From Oceanobacillus jeddahensis (lineage in GTDB: Bacteria; Bacillota; Bacilli; Bacillales; Amphibacillaceae), in NCBI RefSeq assembly GCF_000750635.1, contig NZ_CCDM010000006.1, positions 186,001-250,000 of the forward strand: a stretch of 64,000 nucleotides of DNA, written 5' to 3'. The notes beneath the pieces were generated by a model. It was not told the origin of the DNA. It worked only from the letters and a program-made list of their open reading frames with translations, and did not search any database. Position numbers and translations under genes: made by a program. Each line of letters starts with the position of its first letter. Positions within the stretch are counted from its first letter, which is position 1. Positions 44,626 through 53,133 of the stretch are shown piece after piece.

Positions 44626-44688
44626 TAAAGTGGAACCTCATTCGGTGGGAATTTTTTAACTCTCACTGAATGAGGTTTCCCTTTATTC
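44626..44688. terminator. Bidirectional terminator related to the hairpin repeat ends
   Basis: AAAGTGGAACCTCATTCGGTGGGA pairs with TCTCACTGAATGAGGTTTCCCTTT (each arm quoted with interruptions in pairing). The arms resemble two opposing copies of the repeat's right end (CTCACTGAATGAAGTTTCG). It separates the remnant from the converging MurE-like gene. Confidence 0.7.
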
Positions 44689-44731
44689 TTAGCTATTTTA
44701 ATTTAAATGTTATTTTCTTTTAAAGTTATTT

Positions 44732-46171
44732 CTATCGCCTAGTTTTCAGCTTTTTTACCTCTTTTTGCAAAACATACTCAACCGTTTCTTTATCAGAATT
44801 TGCAGGCAAAGTAAAATCCAAGCTGTAACGTTCATCTCCTTTACCAGTGATAATTACCCAGTCATTTTCTTCTGCCGTTTCAATAGCATGCTTTATAGCT
44901 AATGTGCGATCTGAGATAACCAGTCCTTCGTTTAATTTTTTCAGCTCCTGCAGCATAGCAGCAGAAGGGACCCCATTTAAATCATCAAATGTAAGAATGG
45001 TTTCATCCGCCAATTTCTTAGAAATGGTTATCATTTTATTCCTTTTACTTGAATCTCTGTCTCCTCTAAAACCAAAAACATGAAAGACTTTTTCTGCTCC
45101 TTGGGTTTTAGCTGTGGTTAAACAATTTGAAAAAGCTTCTGCAGTATGCGCATAATCTACAACGACAGTCGTCCCGTTTGAACGCCTGAATATTTCAAAC
45201 CTGCCGGGGACACCAGAGAATGTGCGTAATGATTTCAAAATTTGCTGGGTAGGGACGCCTATTCGTGAAGCTGTCAGGAATGCTATTGCTGCATTATACG
45301 TATTATGCTGCCCCAAGATGGCTAATTGAAGGGAAAGGCTCCATCCTTTATAGGAAATTTCTGAAAATCCAGGAGTTATTTTATTTATTGTCAGCTCATC
45401 GTTTTCCCTATTTCCTAAAGTAATTAATGAAAAAGGACGGGATTGGAGCATGCTGCTAAGCTTTTCTCCCCACACATTATAATTATTGATAATCGCATAT
45501 CCATCATTTTTTAGTACTTCAAACATTTTTGCTTTGGTTAAGAAATAACCTTCCATGTCACCATGATAATCAAGATGGTCATGATCTAAATTGGTAAACA
45601 GGCCAAAATCAAATGTAATCCCATGTATTCTGTCTTGTGCTATTCCATGCGAAGATACTTCCATAATAATAAATTCATCATTACTTATGGCAAGATGCTT
45701 TTGCAAGTTCAGCGCATCAGGTGTCGTATTTAGGGAAGGGTACGTATCCCCATTAATTATCGTGTTTACGGAACCAAACATGGAACACGTATGACCGTAA
45801 TCCTCTAAAATATGTTTTATCATATACGCTGTTGTGGTTTTCCCATTTGTACCGGTGATACCAATTATTTTCTTATCTTTTGCCGGATTCCCGTAAAATT
45901 CAGAAGCTAGTTCAGCTAAAGCTAAACGACTGTTGGAAACTCTGATATATGGTACGGGTAACCCTCGGATGTCTTCTTCCCCTACAATACATACTGCTCC
46001 AGCTTCGATTGCTTGGTTAATAAAATCATGACCATTCAAACTGTATCCCTTTATGGCAATGAACAAATCATTTTTATCTACGTATTGGGAATTTGTTGTT
46101 ATTTTATGGATCATAATATCAGGTATGCTTATCTGTTTACTGATATTTTTCAATAGTTTCTTTAAATTCAT
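44732..46171 (-). CDS. Orphan MurE-like Mur ligase
   Basis: A 479-residue three-domain Mur ligase closest to MurE. Visible parts are the N-terminal UDP-binding domain, ATP loop GTNGKTTT (107-114), SLNTTPDALNLQ, EVSSHGIAQDRI, the likely carbamylated Lys in GYFLTKAKMF (213), NTYNAAIAF, GVPGRFE, DYAHTAEAF and FRGDRDSSKR. The amino-acid specificity loop, DNPR in diaminopimelate-adding MurE, reads DDLNG (396-400). It lies alone, away from mur or division genes, so it is probably a paralogue that adds a different residue or acts on another substrate. Confidence 0.87.
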   Translation of the reverse strand: MNLKKLLKNISKQISIPDIMIHKITTNSQYVDKNDLFIAIKGYSLNGHDFINQAIEAGAVCIVGEEDIRGLPVPYIRVSNSRLALAELASEFYGNPAKDKKIIGITGTNGKTTTAYMIKHILEDYGHTCSMFGSVNTIINGDTYPSLNTTPDALNLQKHLAISNDEFIIMEVSSHGIAQDRIHGITFDFGLFTNLDHDHLDYHGDMEGYFLTKAKMFEVLKNDGYAIINNYNVWGEKLSSMLQSRPFSLITLGNRENDELTINKITPGFSEISYKGWSLSLQLAILGQHNTYNAAIAFLTASRIGVPTQQILKSLRTFSGVPGRFEIFRRSNGTTVVVDYAHTAEAFSNCLTTAKTQGAEKVFHVFGFRGDRDSSKRNKMITISKKLADETILTFDDLNGVPSAAMLQELKKLNEGLVISDRTLAIKHAIETAEENDWVIITGKGDERYSLDFTLPANSDKETVEYVLQKEVKKLKTRR

Positions 46172-46247
46172 GTGTTTTCACCTCTTAAACATAGCAAATG
46201 ATATAGGAGAATGTTATATCACTTTAGGTTTTACTATCTGAAGATAA

Positions 46248-46481
46248 TTTATCACGGAGAACCGCCCGTAAAACTCCCGCCACAAAATAAAGAGCGAAAA
46301 TAAATTTATTTAAGCGGGAGATAACGGGCGCTACCTCCCTGAATCACTCAGGCTAATTCAGTGGGAGAATGAAGGAAGCAGACTAAGTTCGCGACGTCCT
46401 GGGACTGGGGCTGCGATTACTCGTCCCATCGTAAAGAGTTGTGCGTCGAAAAACTCCCACTGAATGAAGTTTCGTTTTATT
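46248..46481 (+). repeat. Hairpin repeat copy H, long form
   Basis: Same ends, two stems and additional GAAGGAAGCAGACTAAG segment as copies C and G. It is nearly identical to copy C except for a shorter run of GGGACT repeats and one missing GCGATTACTCGCCCC unit. Confidence 0.9.
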
Positions 46482-46763
46482 ATCAAGATGCATTAAAAAT
46501 CTAATTTAATGAGTAGTTATTGCCGTTAAAAAGAAATAAATCAGCAATGTGAGAAACCCGATAGAAGGGAGGATGTAAAAATTCCAAAGCATATGTTTTA
46601 ACATATGGAGATCTTTTGGTCAGACAAGCATTACCGTGAAGATGCTTTAATATCTTGTTATTATCATATGTAGGAAGAGAAGAACAAGATATAAACGTTC
46701 TTGGATATATTCCTTCTCTTCCAGATTCAATGGAAATATACACTTTAACTAGCTATATGGGCT
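46482..46763. other. Gene-free stretch
   Basis: A minus-strand open frame (46501-46743) begins with GTG but lacks a ribosome site and coding character, so no gene is called. No other signal seen. Confidence 0.4.
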
Positions 46764-47906
46764 TTAGTATAACCATTGATCATTTAAAAAATTCTCTGTA
46801 AAAAATGGCTGGTTATCATCATTAAAATCGACTCCAACTCCTAATTCGGCAAAGCTGTCCTGCAATATATTCTCCCGGTGCCCTTCAGAATTCATTAATC
46901 CCTGATGGGCGAAAATACTGCTGAATTGCCCATAAGCCAGGTTCTCGCCGGCTGTAGTAAAGGAAATATCATCCTCCTCCATGCGATCAAATGGAGATTG
47001 GCCTTGTAAATTGGTGTGGTCGAAATATTGATTTTCTGCCATATCGGTGCTGTGTTCTCTGGCTGTTTCTCTTACTTCTTCGTTCCATTCCAAAACTGGA
47101 AGATCGTGATTGACCCGATCCGCATTAGTCAAGTCAAATAATTGATATTCGAATCCGTCCCGTAATGTTTCACTGCCGGAAGTATAAACAGCATCTTTCT
47201 CATTTTCCAGGTTCTCATCAATGAGCTGGATAGCTGTAACCTCATCATTCTCATGGATGTCGTAAAAAATGGTTGCATAGCTTCCATCTATTTGGTAAAT
47301 ATCATATTCCCCTTCACTGTTGATTTGGTAATTAAACCAGCCGTTGCGGATGCCCTCTTCCGGCTCTCCTAATGTTTCGTTTACGGCAGCTTTTGTATCT
47401 CCTAAGTCTAAATCAAACGATGAAGAAAGCAAATCCTGATTGGTGTATAGCCCGCGGACCATATCCTGGTCATCATAAGCTACCATCATAAAATTCTGAT
47501 AGTTTTCATGATAAGTGGACCAATGGACACCATATTCATTTTCACTTTCTCGCTCCGGCTCTCCATACATGTCTTCCACATCCGCTCTTGTATCTCCTAA
47601 TTCTACGTTGCCAATCGAAAAGGATTGATCTTCCGGGGTTGTTAATTCTAGAGGTGTCGCCTCTTCCTGTTCCGTTACTTGTGCAGAATCCGAATCGACA
47701 ATAGAAGAATAAAAAGAAGCAGCTTGATCTCTTACGGTGTCAAAATCAAAGTTACTATCCTCTATCGTTTGGGTCGTAAAGTCTCTTGTGGAATGAAAGG
47801 TTTCCGTAACTTGATCTGGAATCACTTCCCGAACGGAGTCTTCCCAATAGGGCCTTGTCCAAATAGCGGCTAATATAATTAACAGGAGAAAAAATAATCG
47901 TTTCAA
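46764..47906 (-). CDS. CAP (SCP/PR1) domain protein, YlbC-like
   Basis: A membrane-anchored protein of about 380 residues. An N-terminal hydrophobic helix (LKRLFFLLLIILAAIWTRPYW) is followed by a CAP-associated N-domain with two similar halves (FSIGNVELGDTRADVEDMYGEPE and SFDLDLGDTKAAVNETLGEPE). The C-terminal CAP domain has LTNADRVNHDLPVLEWNEEV, HSTDMAENQYFDHTNLQGQSPFDR and HRENILQDSFAELGVG. A TTG nine codons upstream (47933) is possible but has no ribosome site; the TTG at 47906 follows AAAAGG, so it is preferred. An AdhR-type promoter lies at 48030-48060. Confidence 0.85.
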   Translation of the reverse strand: MKRLFFLLLIILAAIWTRPYWEDSVREVIPDQVTETFHSTRDFTTQTIEDSNFDFDTVRDQAASFYSSIVDSDSAQVTEQEEATPLELTTPEDQSFSIGNVELGDTRADVEDMYGEPERESENEYGVHWSTYHENYQNFMMVAYDDQDMVRGLYTNQDLLSSSFDLDLGDTKAAVNETLGEPEEGIRNGWFNYQINSEGEYDIYQIDGSYATIFYDIHENDEVTAIQLIDENLENEKDAVYTSGSETLRDGFEYQLFDLTNADRVNHDLPVLEWNEEVRETAREHSTDMAENQYFDHTNLQGQSPFDRMEEDDISFTTAGENLAYGQFSSIFAHQGLMNSEGHRENILQDSFAELGVGVDFNDDNQPFFTENFLNDQWLY

Positions 47907-48029
47907 AATATTTATCCCAACCTTTTCTTTCAATGAAGTCTTTGTTGAATCAAAAAGGAGTTCTGTTTACATCATCATTCTAGTTGTTATTTTGTCATAG
48001 CTGATTCCTCCAATTTTTAATATCTTGTC

Positions 48030-48060
48030 ATTTTACAGCCTAAAGTTAACTTTAAGGCAA
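48030..48060 (-). promoter_or_regulatory. MerR/AdhR-type promoter 1
   Basis: Reading leftward: -35 TTGCCT, a 19-base spacer containing TAAAGTTAACTTTA, and -10 TAAAAT. The palindrome CCTAAAGTTAACTTTAAGG spans 48039-48057. It would drive the CAP-domain gene. Confidence 0.7.
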
Positions 48061-48113
48061 CTTAGAAGTTCATAAAATATAAAGAAGTTTAAAATATACT
48101 GGCTGGCTAATGA

Positions 48114-48166
48114 AAAACCGGACCTGTTTGAAGTCCTTCATCAGAATTCAAATAGGTCCGGTTTTC
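48114..48166. terminator. Strong hairpin, terminator in both directions
   Basis: AACCGGACCTGTTTGAA pairs with TTCAAATAGGTCCGGTT with one bulge; T-rich flanks occur on both sides. Confidence 0.75.
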
Positions 48167-48343
48167 GGTTGGGAATGGTTATATAATAATACTGCTGATA
48201 TGGCGCCAATTGGCTCTTTGGCTTTGGCTAACCCTGATGTTGTAGGACTTTTAAAAAATGGATCTTCACTCAATGAATCTGGTCACGCTACTCTTTACAG
48301 CGGTAACGGAAATGGAGACATTGATTATCCATTTTTTAGATAA
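48167..48343 (+). pseudogene. Possible C-terminal gene remnant, unidentified
   Basis: An open frame entered through the preceding hairpin reads NNTADMAPIGSLALANPDVV and later SGHATLYSGNGNGDIDYPFFR before a stop. The text looks protein-like, but there is no start or ribosome site after the hairpin. I do not recognise the family; it may be the tail of a lost gene or chance. Confidence 0.25.
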
Positions 48344-48404
48344 AAAAACTAACCTTTCTTAGAAATAGGAAATAACACGCATTATGATGTGCAGTTCTCT
48401 TCAG

Positions 48405-48443
48405 AAAAACCTGATCTCCCTGCGTTGGGAAATCAGGTTTTTT
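48405..48443. terminator. Terminator of the DUF2255 gene
   Basis: AAAAACCTGATcTCCC pairs with GGGAAATCAGGTTTTTT; U-tracts on both strands. Confidence 0.82.
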
Positions 48444-48527
48444 AAGTTTGTAACCAGTTAACTTTAATATATTTCATTCGTTTTAATGCTTTTATAGTTG
48501 GCATTAGATCAGATGTCATAATCTGCC

Positions 48528-48914
48528 TTATTCCCCACGTGGTAAAATTCGAACTGTTGCACTTACAGGACCTTTCCCTAGCATTGGCGAAAGATACATA
48601 CTGTCACCATACTTCTCTTGGTAAGCTTCATCAATTTTTTCAGTTAATGCAGCATCCGTATCTGAAGGTTGAAAAGTAACATTGTATTCCTCACCAGTCA
48701 ATTTAATCTTACCAGCTTTTTGCTGTACTGCGGATTGATACCACCTCGAATGTTGACCATTATAAGCTCTGACATATAAATCATTATCTACAACAACAGA
48801 CCAAATCCAAGTTGGAGTTCCGGGAGTTTTGCCGTCACTATAAAACGGTGATATATACATATCATCAGCTTTGGAAAAAGTGGAAATTTGTTCCTGACTC
48901 CAGTTGGTTTCCAT
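48528..48914 (-). CDS. DUF2255 family protein
   Basis: A 128-residue protein of the DUF2255 family, a split-barrel group related to FMN-binding nitroreductase-like proteins but without a proven activity. Typical parts are DDMYISPFYSDG, TWIWSVVVDNDLYVRAYNGQHSRWYQSAV and the closing SATVRILPR. An upstream in-frame ATG overlaps the GGAGGTG ribosome site, so the ATG at 48914 is the start. An AdhR-type promoter lies just upstream, which places the protein in the proposed aldehyde-response set. Confidence 0.85.
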   Translation of the reverse strand: METNWSQEQISTFSKADDMYISPFYSDGKTPGTPTWIWSVVVDNDLYVRAYNGQHSRWYQSAVQQKAGKIKLTGEEYNVTFQPSDTDAALTEKIDEAYQEKYGDSMYLSPMLGKGPVSATVRILPRGE

Positions 48915-48942
48915 AACTTTCACCTCCATTTAATTCATTTTT

Positions 48943-48973
48943 ATCGTACCACCTGAAGTTTACTTTAAGTCAA
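48943..48973 (-). promoter_or_regulatory. MerR/AdhR-type promoter 2 (DUF2255 gene)
   Basis: Leftward: -35 TTGACT, a 19-base spacer TAAAGTAAACTTCAGGTGG and -10 TACGAT. The half sites CTTAAAG and CTTCAGG flank GTAAA-type central bases. It lies about 30 bases before the start codon, ideal for the gene. Confidence 0.78.
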
Positions 48974-49257
48974 GAAAAACGAATGAAAGGATATGATACT
49001 TTATAATTTGAATAGAAGCTAAATTGTTTCTGATTTACGTTTTGTGTTATTAAAAACATACTTTTAGTTGTCAAGGGGATAGTTTAAATGTGCTGTTTGA
49101 TAAAGGTCATAGATGATCATGGATTCAGTAATATAATAAAACCATGAAAGTAATAAGTATAGATAAACATTTTTGAGATGCTTGTATTGTTAAAGAATGG
49201 AGTGATTTTTCAAGCGGGGAGAAAGTAATGCATTTGTACAATACATTACATGAAACG

Positions 49258-49294
49258 AGTTGAAGATTCCAATTTGAATGTGGGATCTTCAACT
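49258..49294. terminator. Hairpin downstream of the CvpA gene
   Basis: GAGTTGAAGATTCC pairs with GGGATCTTCAACTC. The following leftward sequence has only a short T run, so termination strength is uncertain. Confidence 0.5.
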
Positions 49295-49341
49295 CTAATA
49301 AACAGGATGAAAGTGTTTCCATATAAAACGCTGTTGACGGG

Positions 49342-49833
49342 TTACAATTCTTCTATTTTTTCGGAAAGAACAGGGGTGCGCTGCATCATCGTCTGTGCCA
49401 AGGTTGAATCAGAAACCGCTTGTTGTAAAGAAACAATCGGAACAAAGGCAACAAGATTTAGAAGCAGAAAGACGGCCAGATATACTTTTACAAAACCAAA
49501 TGCTCCACCAAGCCAGCGATTTACGAGACTTATCAAAGGTAAATTTGCAAAAAAATTCAGTATCGAACCAAGAATGTTCCATAAGATTTTTGTACCAATA
49601 AATAATAACAGGAAAGCAATAGTTTGATGATATATCGTTGCTAAATAACTATCTGCAGCACCGGGATAAGGAATCCAGCTTATATGTGGGGTAATATCAT
49701 TAAAAAATAGAGAAGCAGCGACCAGTGAAACAATAAAACCAGTTATATTTACAAACTGAAAAACGAATCCTTGTCTTAAACCGATAAAGAAACCGCCAAC
49801 TAAGATAAGTAAAATAATCAATGTCAGTATCAT
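49342..49833 (-). CDS. CvpA family membrane protein
   Basis: A 163-residue protein with four hydrophobic helices and the CvpA pattern (ILTLIILLILVGGFFIGLRQGFVFQFVN... LVNRWLGGAFGFVKVYLAVFLLLN). CvpA proteins were named from colicin V secretion and are linked to membrane homeostasis; their mechanism is unsettled. GGAAGAG precedes the ATG. A MerR/AdhR-type promoter reading toward it is found about 180 bases upstream. In many bacilli cvpA lies next to mutS2, which is not the case here. Confidence 0.85.
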   Translation of the reverse strand: MILTLIILLILVGGFFIGLRQGFVFQFVNITGFIVSLVAASLFFNDITPHISWIPYPGAADSYLATIYHQTIAFLLLFIGTKILWNILGSILNFFANLPLISLVNRWLGGAFGFVKVYLAVFLLLNLVAFVPIVSLQQAVSDSTLAQTMMQRTPVLSEKIEEL

Positions 49834-50013
49834 TTTATACTCTTCCTCTCAAAATGTTTAGATATCTCTTAGGGGTTAAATAAAGAGTCAGCTGCGAGAG
49901 AGCTCGTACTTGTTACGTATGGAATTAACCTTTATATATTTTTCCATATTACTTTGTTTGCAATCCAGCTTTTAATGCTTATTTAAAAATTCTCCAATCG
50001 TAACGTTAACCAT

Positions 50014-50044
50014 ATAATATCATTTGGAGCTAACTTCAAGTCAA
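50014..50044 (-). promoter_or_regulatory. MerR/AdhR-type promoter 3 (toward cvpA)
   Basis: Leftward: -35 TTGACT, a 19-base spacer TGAAGTTAGCTCCAAATGA, and -10 TATTAT. The half sites CTTGAAG and CTCCAAA are less symmetrical than in the other copies. Confidence 0.65.
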
Positions 50045-50207
50045 CGATAAAAGCTAGTTGAAATATTCTATAAAGTTTTAATTTATACCATTTTTGTTAA
50101 TAAACGCTAACTGGAGATTGATTTAATAGCCAAATTAAGAGTTAAACCAAATGAAATGAATATTAAACATGCTCTTCTATAACTTATTTAATAGAAAAAC
50201 GATATAG

Positions 50208-50238
50208 TTGACTTAAAGCTCACTTTAAGGAGTATAGT
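50208..50238 (+). promoter_or_regulatory. MerR/AdhR-type promoter 4 (aldo/keto reductase)
   Basis: -35 TTGACT, a 19-base spacer TAAAGCTCACTTTAAGGAG and -10 TATAGT. The operator CTTAAAG-CTCA-CTTTAAG is a perfect match to the half sites I recall for B. subtilis AdhR. The leader to the reductase gene is about 190 bases. Confidence 0.8.
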
Positions 50239-50433
50239 TTATCAATGAAAGGGAGAAAAAGACCAATATTTCTCTTTAAGTTCATTTCCAGGTATGTTTT
50301 GCAAGCTGCGGCAGCTTTTAAAAGTGAATTATTAACAAGGAAAAAGGGTATAGATAGTTCAGAGATAACTTTGATTTCATGGTGATTAGGGTTTTTTATT
50401 TAAATTGTGCAGAAAGAAAGGAAATGATACCAC

Positions 50434-51414
50434 ATGGAATATGTAAAACTTGGAAATACCGGTTTGGATGTCTCACGGCTTTGCTTAGGCGGGATGAGTT
50501 TTGGTGATGCAGAAAAATGGATCCATCCATGGGTCCTTGATGAGGAGCAAAGTCGTCCTATTATCAAAAGAGCTCTTGAGCTTGGAATAAATTTTTTTGA
50601 TACGGCAAATGTTTACTCCAATGGAATAAGTGAAGAAATTATGGGACGAGCTCTAAAAGACTATGCCAATAGAGATGAAATTGCCATCGCAACAAAGCTC
50701 TATTTTCCTACGCATGAAGGGCCGAATGCGGTCGGACTTTCCAGAAAAGCGATTATGAGTGAAATTGATAAAAGTCTGGAGCGTCTTGGGACCGACTACG
50801 TAGACCTTTATATCATTCACCGGTGGGATTATAACACGCCGATTGAAGAAACAATGGAAGCGTTGCATGATGTTGTAAAGGCAGGAAAAGCAAGATATAT
50901 CGGAGCCTCTGCCATGTATGCCTGGCAGTTTCTAAAAGCAAATCATGCAGCAGAGAAAAATGGCTGGACAAAATTTGTTTCTATGCAAAATCATTTAAAT
51001 CTTTTGTATCGCGAAGAAGAAAGAGAAATGCTTCCCCTTTGCAAAGAAGAAAAAATTGGAGTTACGCCATATAGTCCGCTTGCTTCAGGCAGATTAACAC
51101 GTGATTGGACTGAAACAACAAAACGCTCTGAAACAGACAAGTCTCAAAAGTCGAAATATGGTGCGACAGAGGATACAGATCGGCTGGTAGTAGAGCGTGT
51201 TGCAGAAATTGCAGAAAAGCGTGGTGTTCCGCGTGTTCAAATCGCACTTGCCTGGTTACTTCAGAAAGAAACGGTAACAGCACCGGTTATTGGTGCTACA
51301 AAATTGTCTCATATTGAAGATCCGGTAGCTGCTCTCTCCATTCATTTAACACCTGAAGAAGTCGCATATTTGGAAGAGCCTTATGTACCTCATCCGGTAG
51401 TTGGTCCGCTTTAA
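50434..51414 (+). CDS. Aldo/keto reductase
   Basis: A 326-residue NADPH-dependent aldehyde or ketone reductase of the (beta/alpha)8 type. The catalytic tetrad is visible: Asp57 and Tyr61 in FFDTANVYSNG, Lys88 in IATKLYF and His129 in YIIHRWD. The C-terminal NADPH site includes TPYSPLASGRLTRDW and VTAPVIGATKLSHIED. It resembles the YhdN/YdbC-like general AKRs that detoxify reactive carbonyls. GAAAGGAA precedes the ATG. Transcription is probably from the AdhR-type promoter at 50208. Confidence 0.93.
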   Translation: MEYVKLGNTGLDVSRLCLGGMSFGDAEKWIHPWVLDEEQSRPIIKRALELGINFFDTANVYSNGISEEIMGRALKDYANRDEIAIATKLYFPTHEGPNAVGLSRKAIMSEIDKSLERLGTDYVDLYIIHRWDYNTPIEETMEALHDVVKAGKARYIGASAMYAWQFLKANHAAEKNGWTKFVSMQNHLNLLYREEEREMLPLCKEEKIGVTPYSPLASGRLTRDWTETTKRSETDKSQKSKYGATEDTDRLVVERVAEIAEKRGVPRVQIALAWLLQKETVTAPVIGATKLSHIEDPVAALSIHLTPEEVAYLEEPYVPHPVVGPL

Positions 51415-51569
51415 GTGTGTATCATTTGTTCTATAAAATGATTGGTTAGATGTATATGATAAATAATACTTTATTTTGAAAGGAACGGTTAAATGCTTAG
51501 AGACAAGCAGCAGGAAGAGATAATTAAGGCTTCTCCGTTTGAAAAAATGATGAAAGGATGATGATAAGA

Positions 51570-51704
51570 ATGAAATACACCGTAATTACAGGGGCGAGTT
51601 CAGGAATCGGGTACGCAACGGCCTCAGCTTTTGCAGAACGCGGAAAAAACCTTATCCTTGCTGCCCGCAGAGAAGACAGGTTAGATTCAAGTTCTTCCGG
51701 CTGA
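51570..51704 (+). pseudogene. N-terminal remnant of an SDR gene
   Basis: 44 codons: MKYTVITGASSGIGYATAS with an intact TGASSGIG cofactor motif, then AARREDRLDSSSSG and a stop. Everything from the second strand of the Rossmann fold onward is missing, so it is a deletion remnant. GGATGATG precedes the ATG. A 22-codon frame (51494-51562) with its own ribosome site lies just before it and is not recognised. Confidence 0.75.
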
Positions 51705-51730
51705 AGAACCATTATACTCTAAGTAAGTAG

Positions 51731-51766
51731 AAAAACCTTCCTTATTAAAAGGAGGGTTTTATTTAG
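51731..51766 (+). terminator. Terminator after the SDR remnant
   Basis: AAAACCTTCCTT pairs with AAGGAGGGTTTT, followed by ATTT. It ends the aldo/keto reductase transcript. Confidence 0.78.
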
Positions 51767-51827
51767 ATATAAACGGCTGTTCAAGATTACTTTGATTAAT
51801 TTTTTAACAATAATAGAGACAAATTGT

Positions 51828-51858
51828 TTGACCTAAAGTTAACTTTATAAGCTAACAT
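51828..51858 (+). promoter_or_regulatory. MerR/AdhR-type promoter 5 (sugar dehydrogenase operon)
   Basis: -35 TTGACC, a 19-base spacer TAAAGTTAACTTTATAAGC and -10 TAACAT. The central palindrome TAAAGTTAACTTTA is identical to that of promoter 1. Confidence 0.75.
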
Positions 51859-51953
51859 TATTCCCAATAAAAGAAGGAGGGATAGAGGGTTTTATTGAAA
51901 AAATAGAACTTATGCTACCTGCTAATAAGAACATAAAGAGAGGAGAAATGTGA

Positions 51954-53063
51954 ATGAAGAAATTAATATCAGGGTATCTAATCGGGTTGCTTTTCCTGAT
52001 CGGGTGCTCCACAAATGACGAACAGCCCCCTTCCGGTAATAATGATAATGCATCTAATAATGAGGGAGAGTCCCAAGAAGAGATGACGATGCCGGTGGAA
52101 GGTTTAGAGGTTATTGCAGAGAATTTGGATGTCCCATGGTCCATAGAGATGACAGAGGATACCTTTTATATATCAGAGAGAACAGGAAGCATCGTTAGAT
52201 TGGAAGATGGGGAAGCAGAACGACAAGAGGTAGAACTGGACCATGAAGTATCCACAGCTTCCGAGGCAGGATTGCTTGGTTTTGTACTGGCTCCTGATTT
52301 TGCTGAAACAAATCAAGCGTATGCTTACTATACGTATGAAAGTAATGAAGGACAGTATAATCGTGTCGTAACACTTCAGTTAGAAGACAATACATGGAGT
52401 GAAGAAAGCGTACTTCTTGATGAAATTCCAAGTGGTACCTATCACCATGGAGGAAGACTTAAAATAGGTTCGGACGGGTTACTTTATGCAACAGCAGGAG
52501 ATGCGTCGGAACGTGAAATACCGCAAGATTTGGATTCGTTAGGCGGTAAAATTTTAAGAATGAATTTAGATGGTTCCGTACCAGAGGATAACCCATATTC
52601 AGATTCTTATGTTTATAGCTATGGACACCGCAACGCTCAAGGAATTACGTGGTCATCTGACGGTACAATGTATGCCAGTGAGCATGGAGATAATGCCAAC
52701 GATGAGATTAATTTGATTGAAGCTGGTGAAAACTATGGCTGGCCAATTATTGAAGGAGAAGAAGAACAAGAAGGAATGATTGCTCCTTTATTCACTTCAG
52801 GGAATGAAGAAACATGGGCGCCATCTGGAATGGCATATGACGATGATAAATTATATGTTGCTGCATTAAGAGGTTCTGCTGTTTTAGAATTTGACCTTGA
52901 ATCAGGAGAAAGCCGTGAAGTCATTACCGATCTTGGCAGAATTCGAGATGTGCGGGTTGAGGATAACTATCTCTATTTTGTAAGTAATAATGGAGATGGC
53001 AGAGGTGCTCCGGAAGATAGCGATGACAGGCTTTATCGAATTGCACTTTCAGATTTAGAATAA
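51954..53063 (+). CDS. PQQ-type sugar (glucose/sorbosone) dehydrogenase lipoprotein
   Basis: A 369-residue lipoprotein of the soluble glucose/sorbosone dehydrogenase family (YliI-like). The signal ends LLFLIGC with the lipidated Cys at 18, followed by a Ser/Asn/Glu-rich linker. The six-bladed propeller shows LDVPWSIEMTEDTFYISERTG, TYHHGGRLKIGSDGLLYATAGD, GKILRMNLDGSVPEDNPY, YSYGHRNAQGITW and SEHGDNANDEINLIEAGENYGWP. It would oxidise an aldose outside the membrane using PQQ, which many bacilli do not make, so the cofactor source is open. Driven by AdhR-type promoter 5. Confidence 0.88.
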   Translation: MKKLISGYLIGLLFLIGCSTNDEQPPSGNNDNASNNEGESQEEMTMPVEGLEVIAENLDVPWSIEMTEDTFYISERTGSIVRLEDGEAERQEVELDHEVSTASEAGLLGFVLAPDFAETNQAYAYYTYESNEGQYNRVVTLQLEDNTWSEESVLLDEIPSGTYHHGGRLKIGSDGLLYATAGDASEREIPQDLDSLGGKILRMNLDGSVPEDNPYSDSYVYSYGHRNAQGITWSSDGTMYASEHGDNANDEINLIEAGENYGWPIIEGEEEQEGMIAPLFTSGNEETWAPSGMAYDDDKLYVAALRGSAVLEFDLESGESREVITDLGRIRDVRVEDNYLYFVSNNGDGRGAPEDSDDRLYRIALSDLE

Positions 53064-53133
53064 CGGTAATTCCAAACGATCAAAATAAAGTAGATTTTTT
53101 ACCAATATACAAAAATTTCGGAGGGAAGAACAG

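Noticed and set aside
46501..46743. 80-codon minus-strand open frame next to repeat copy H
   Set aside because: Starts with GTG lacking any ribosome site and has no coding character.
50245..50385. 46-codon open frame in the leader of the first aldo/keto reductase
   Set aside because: The transcription start predicted from the -10 box would fall at or just after its ATG, leaving no ribosome site; probably chance.
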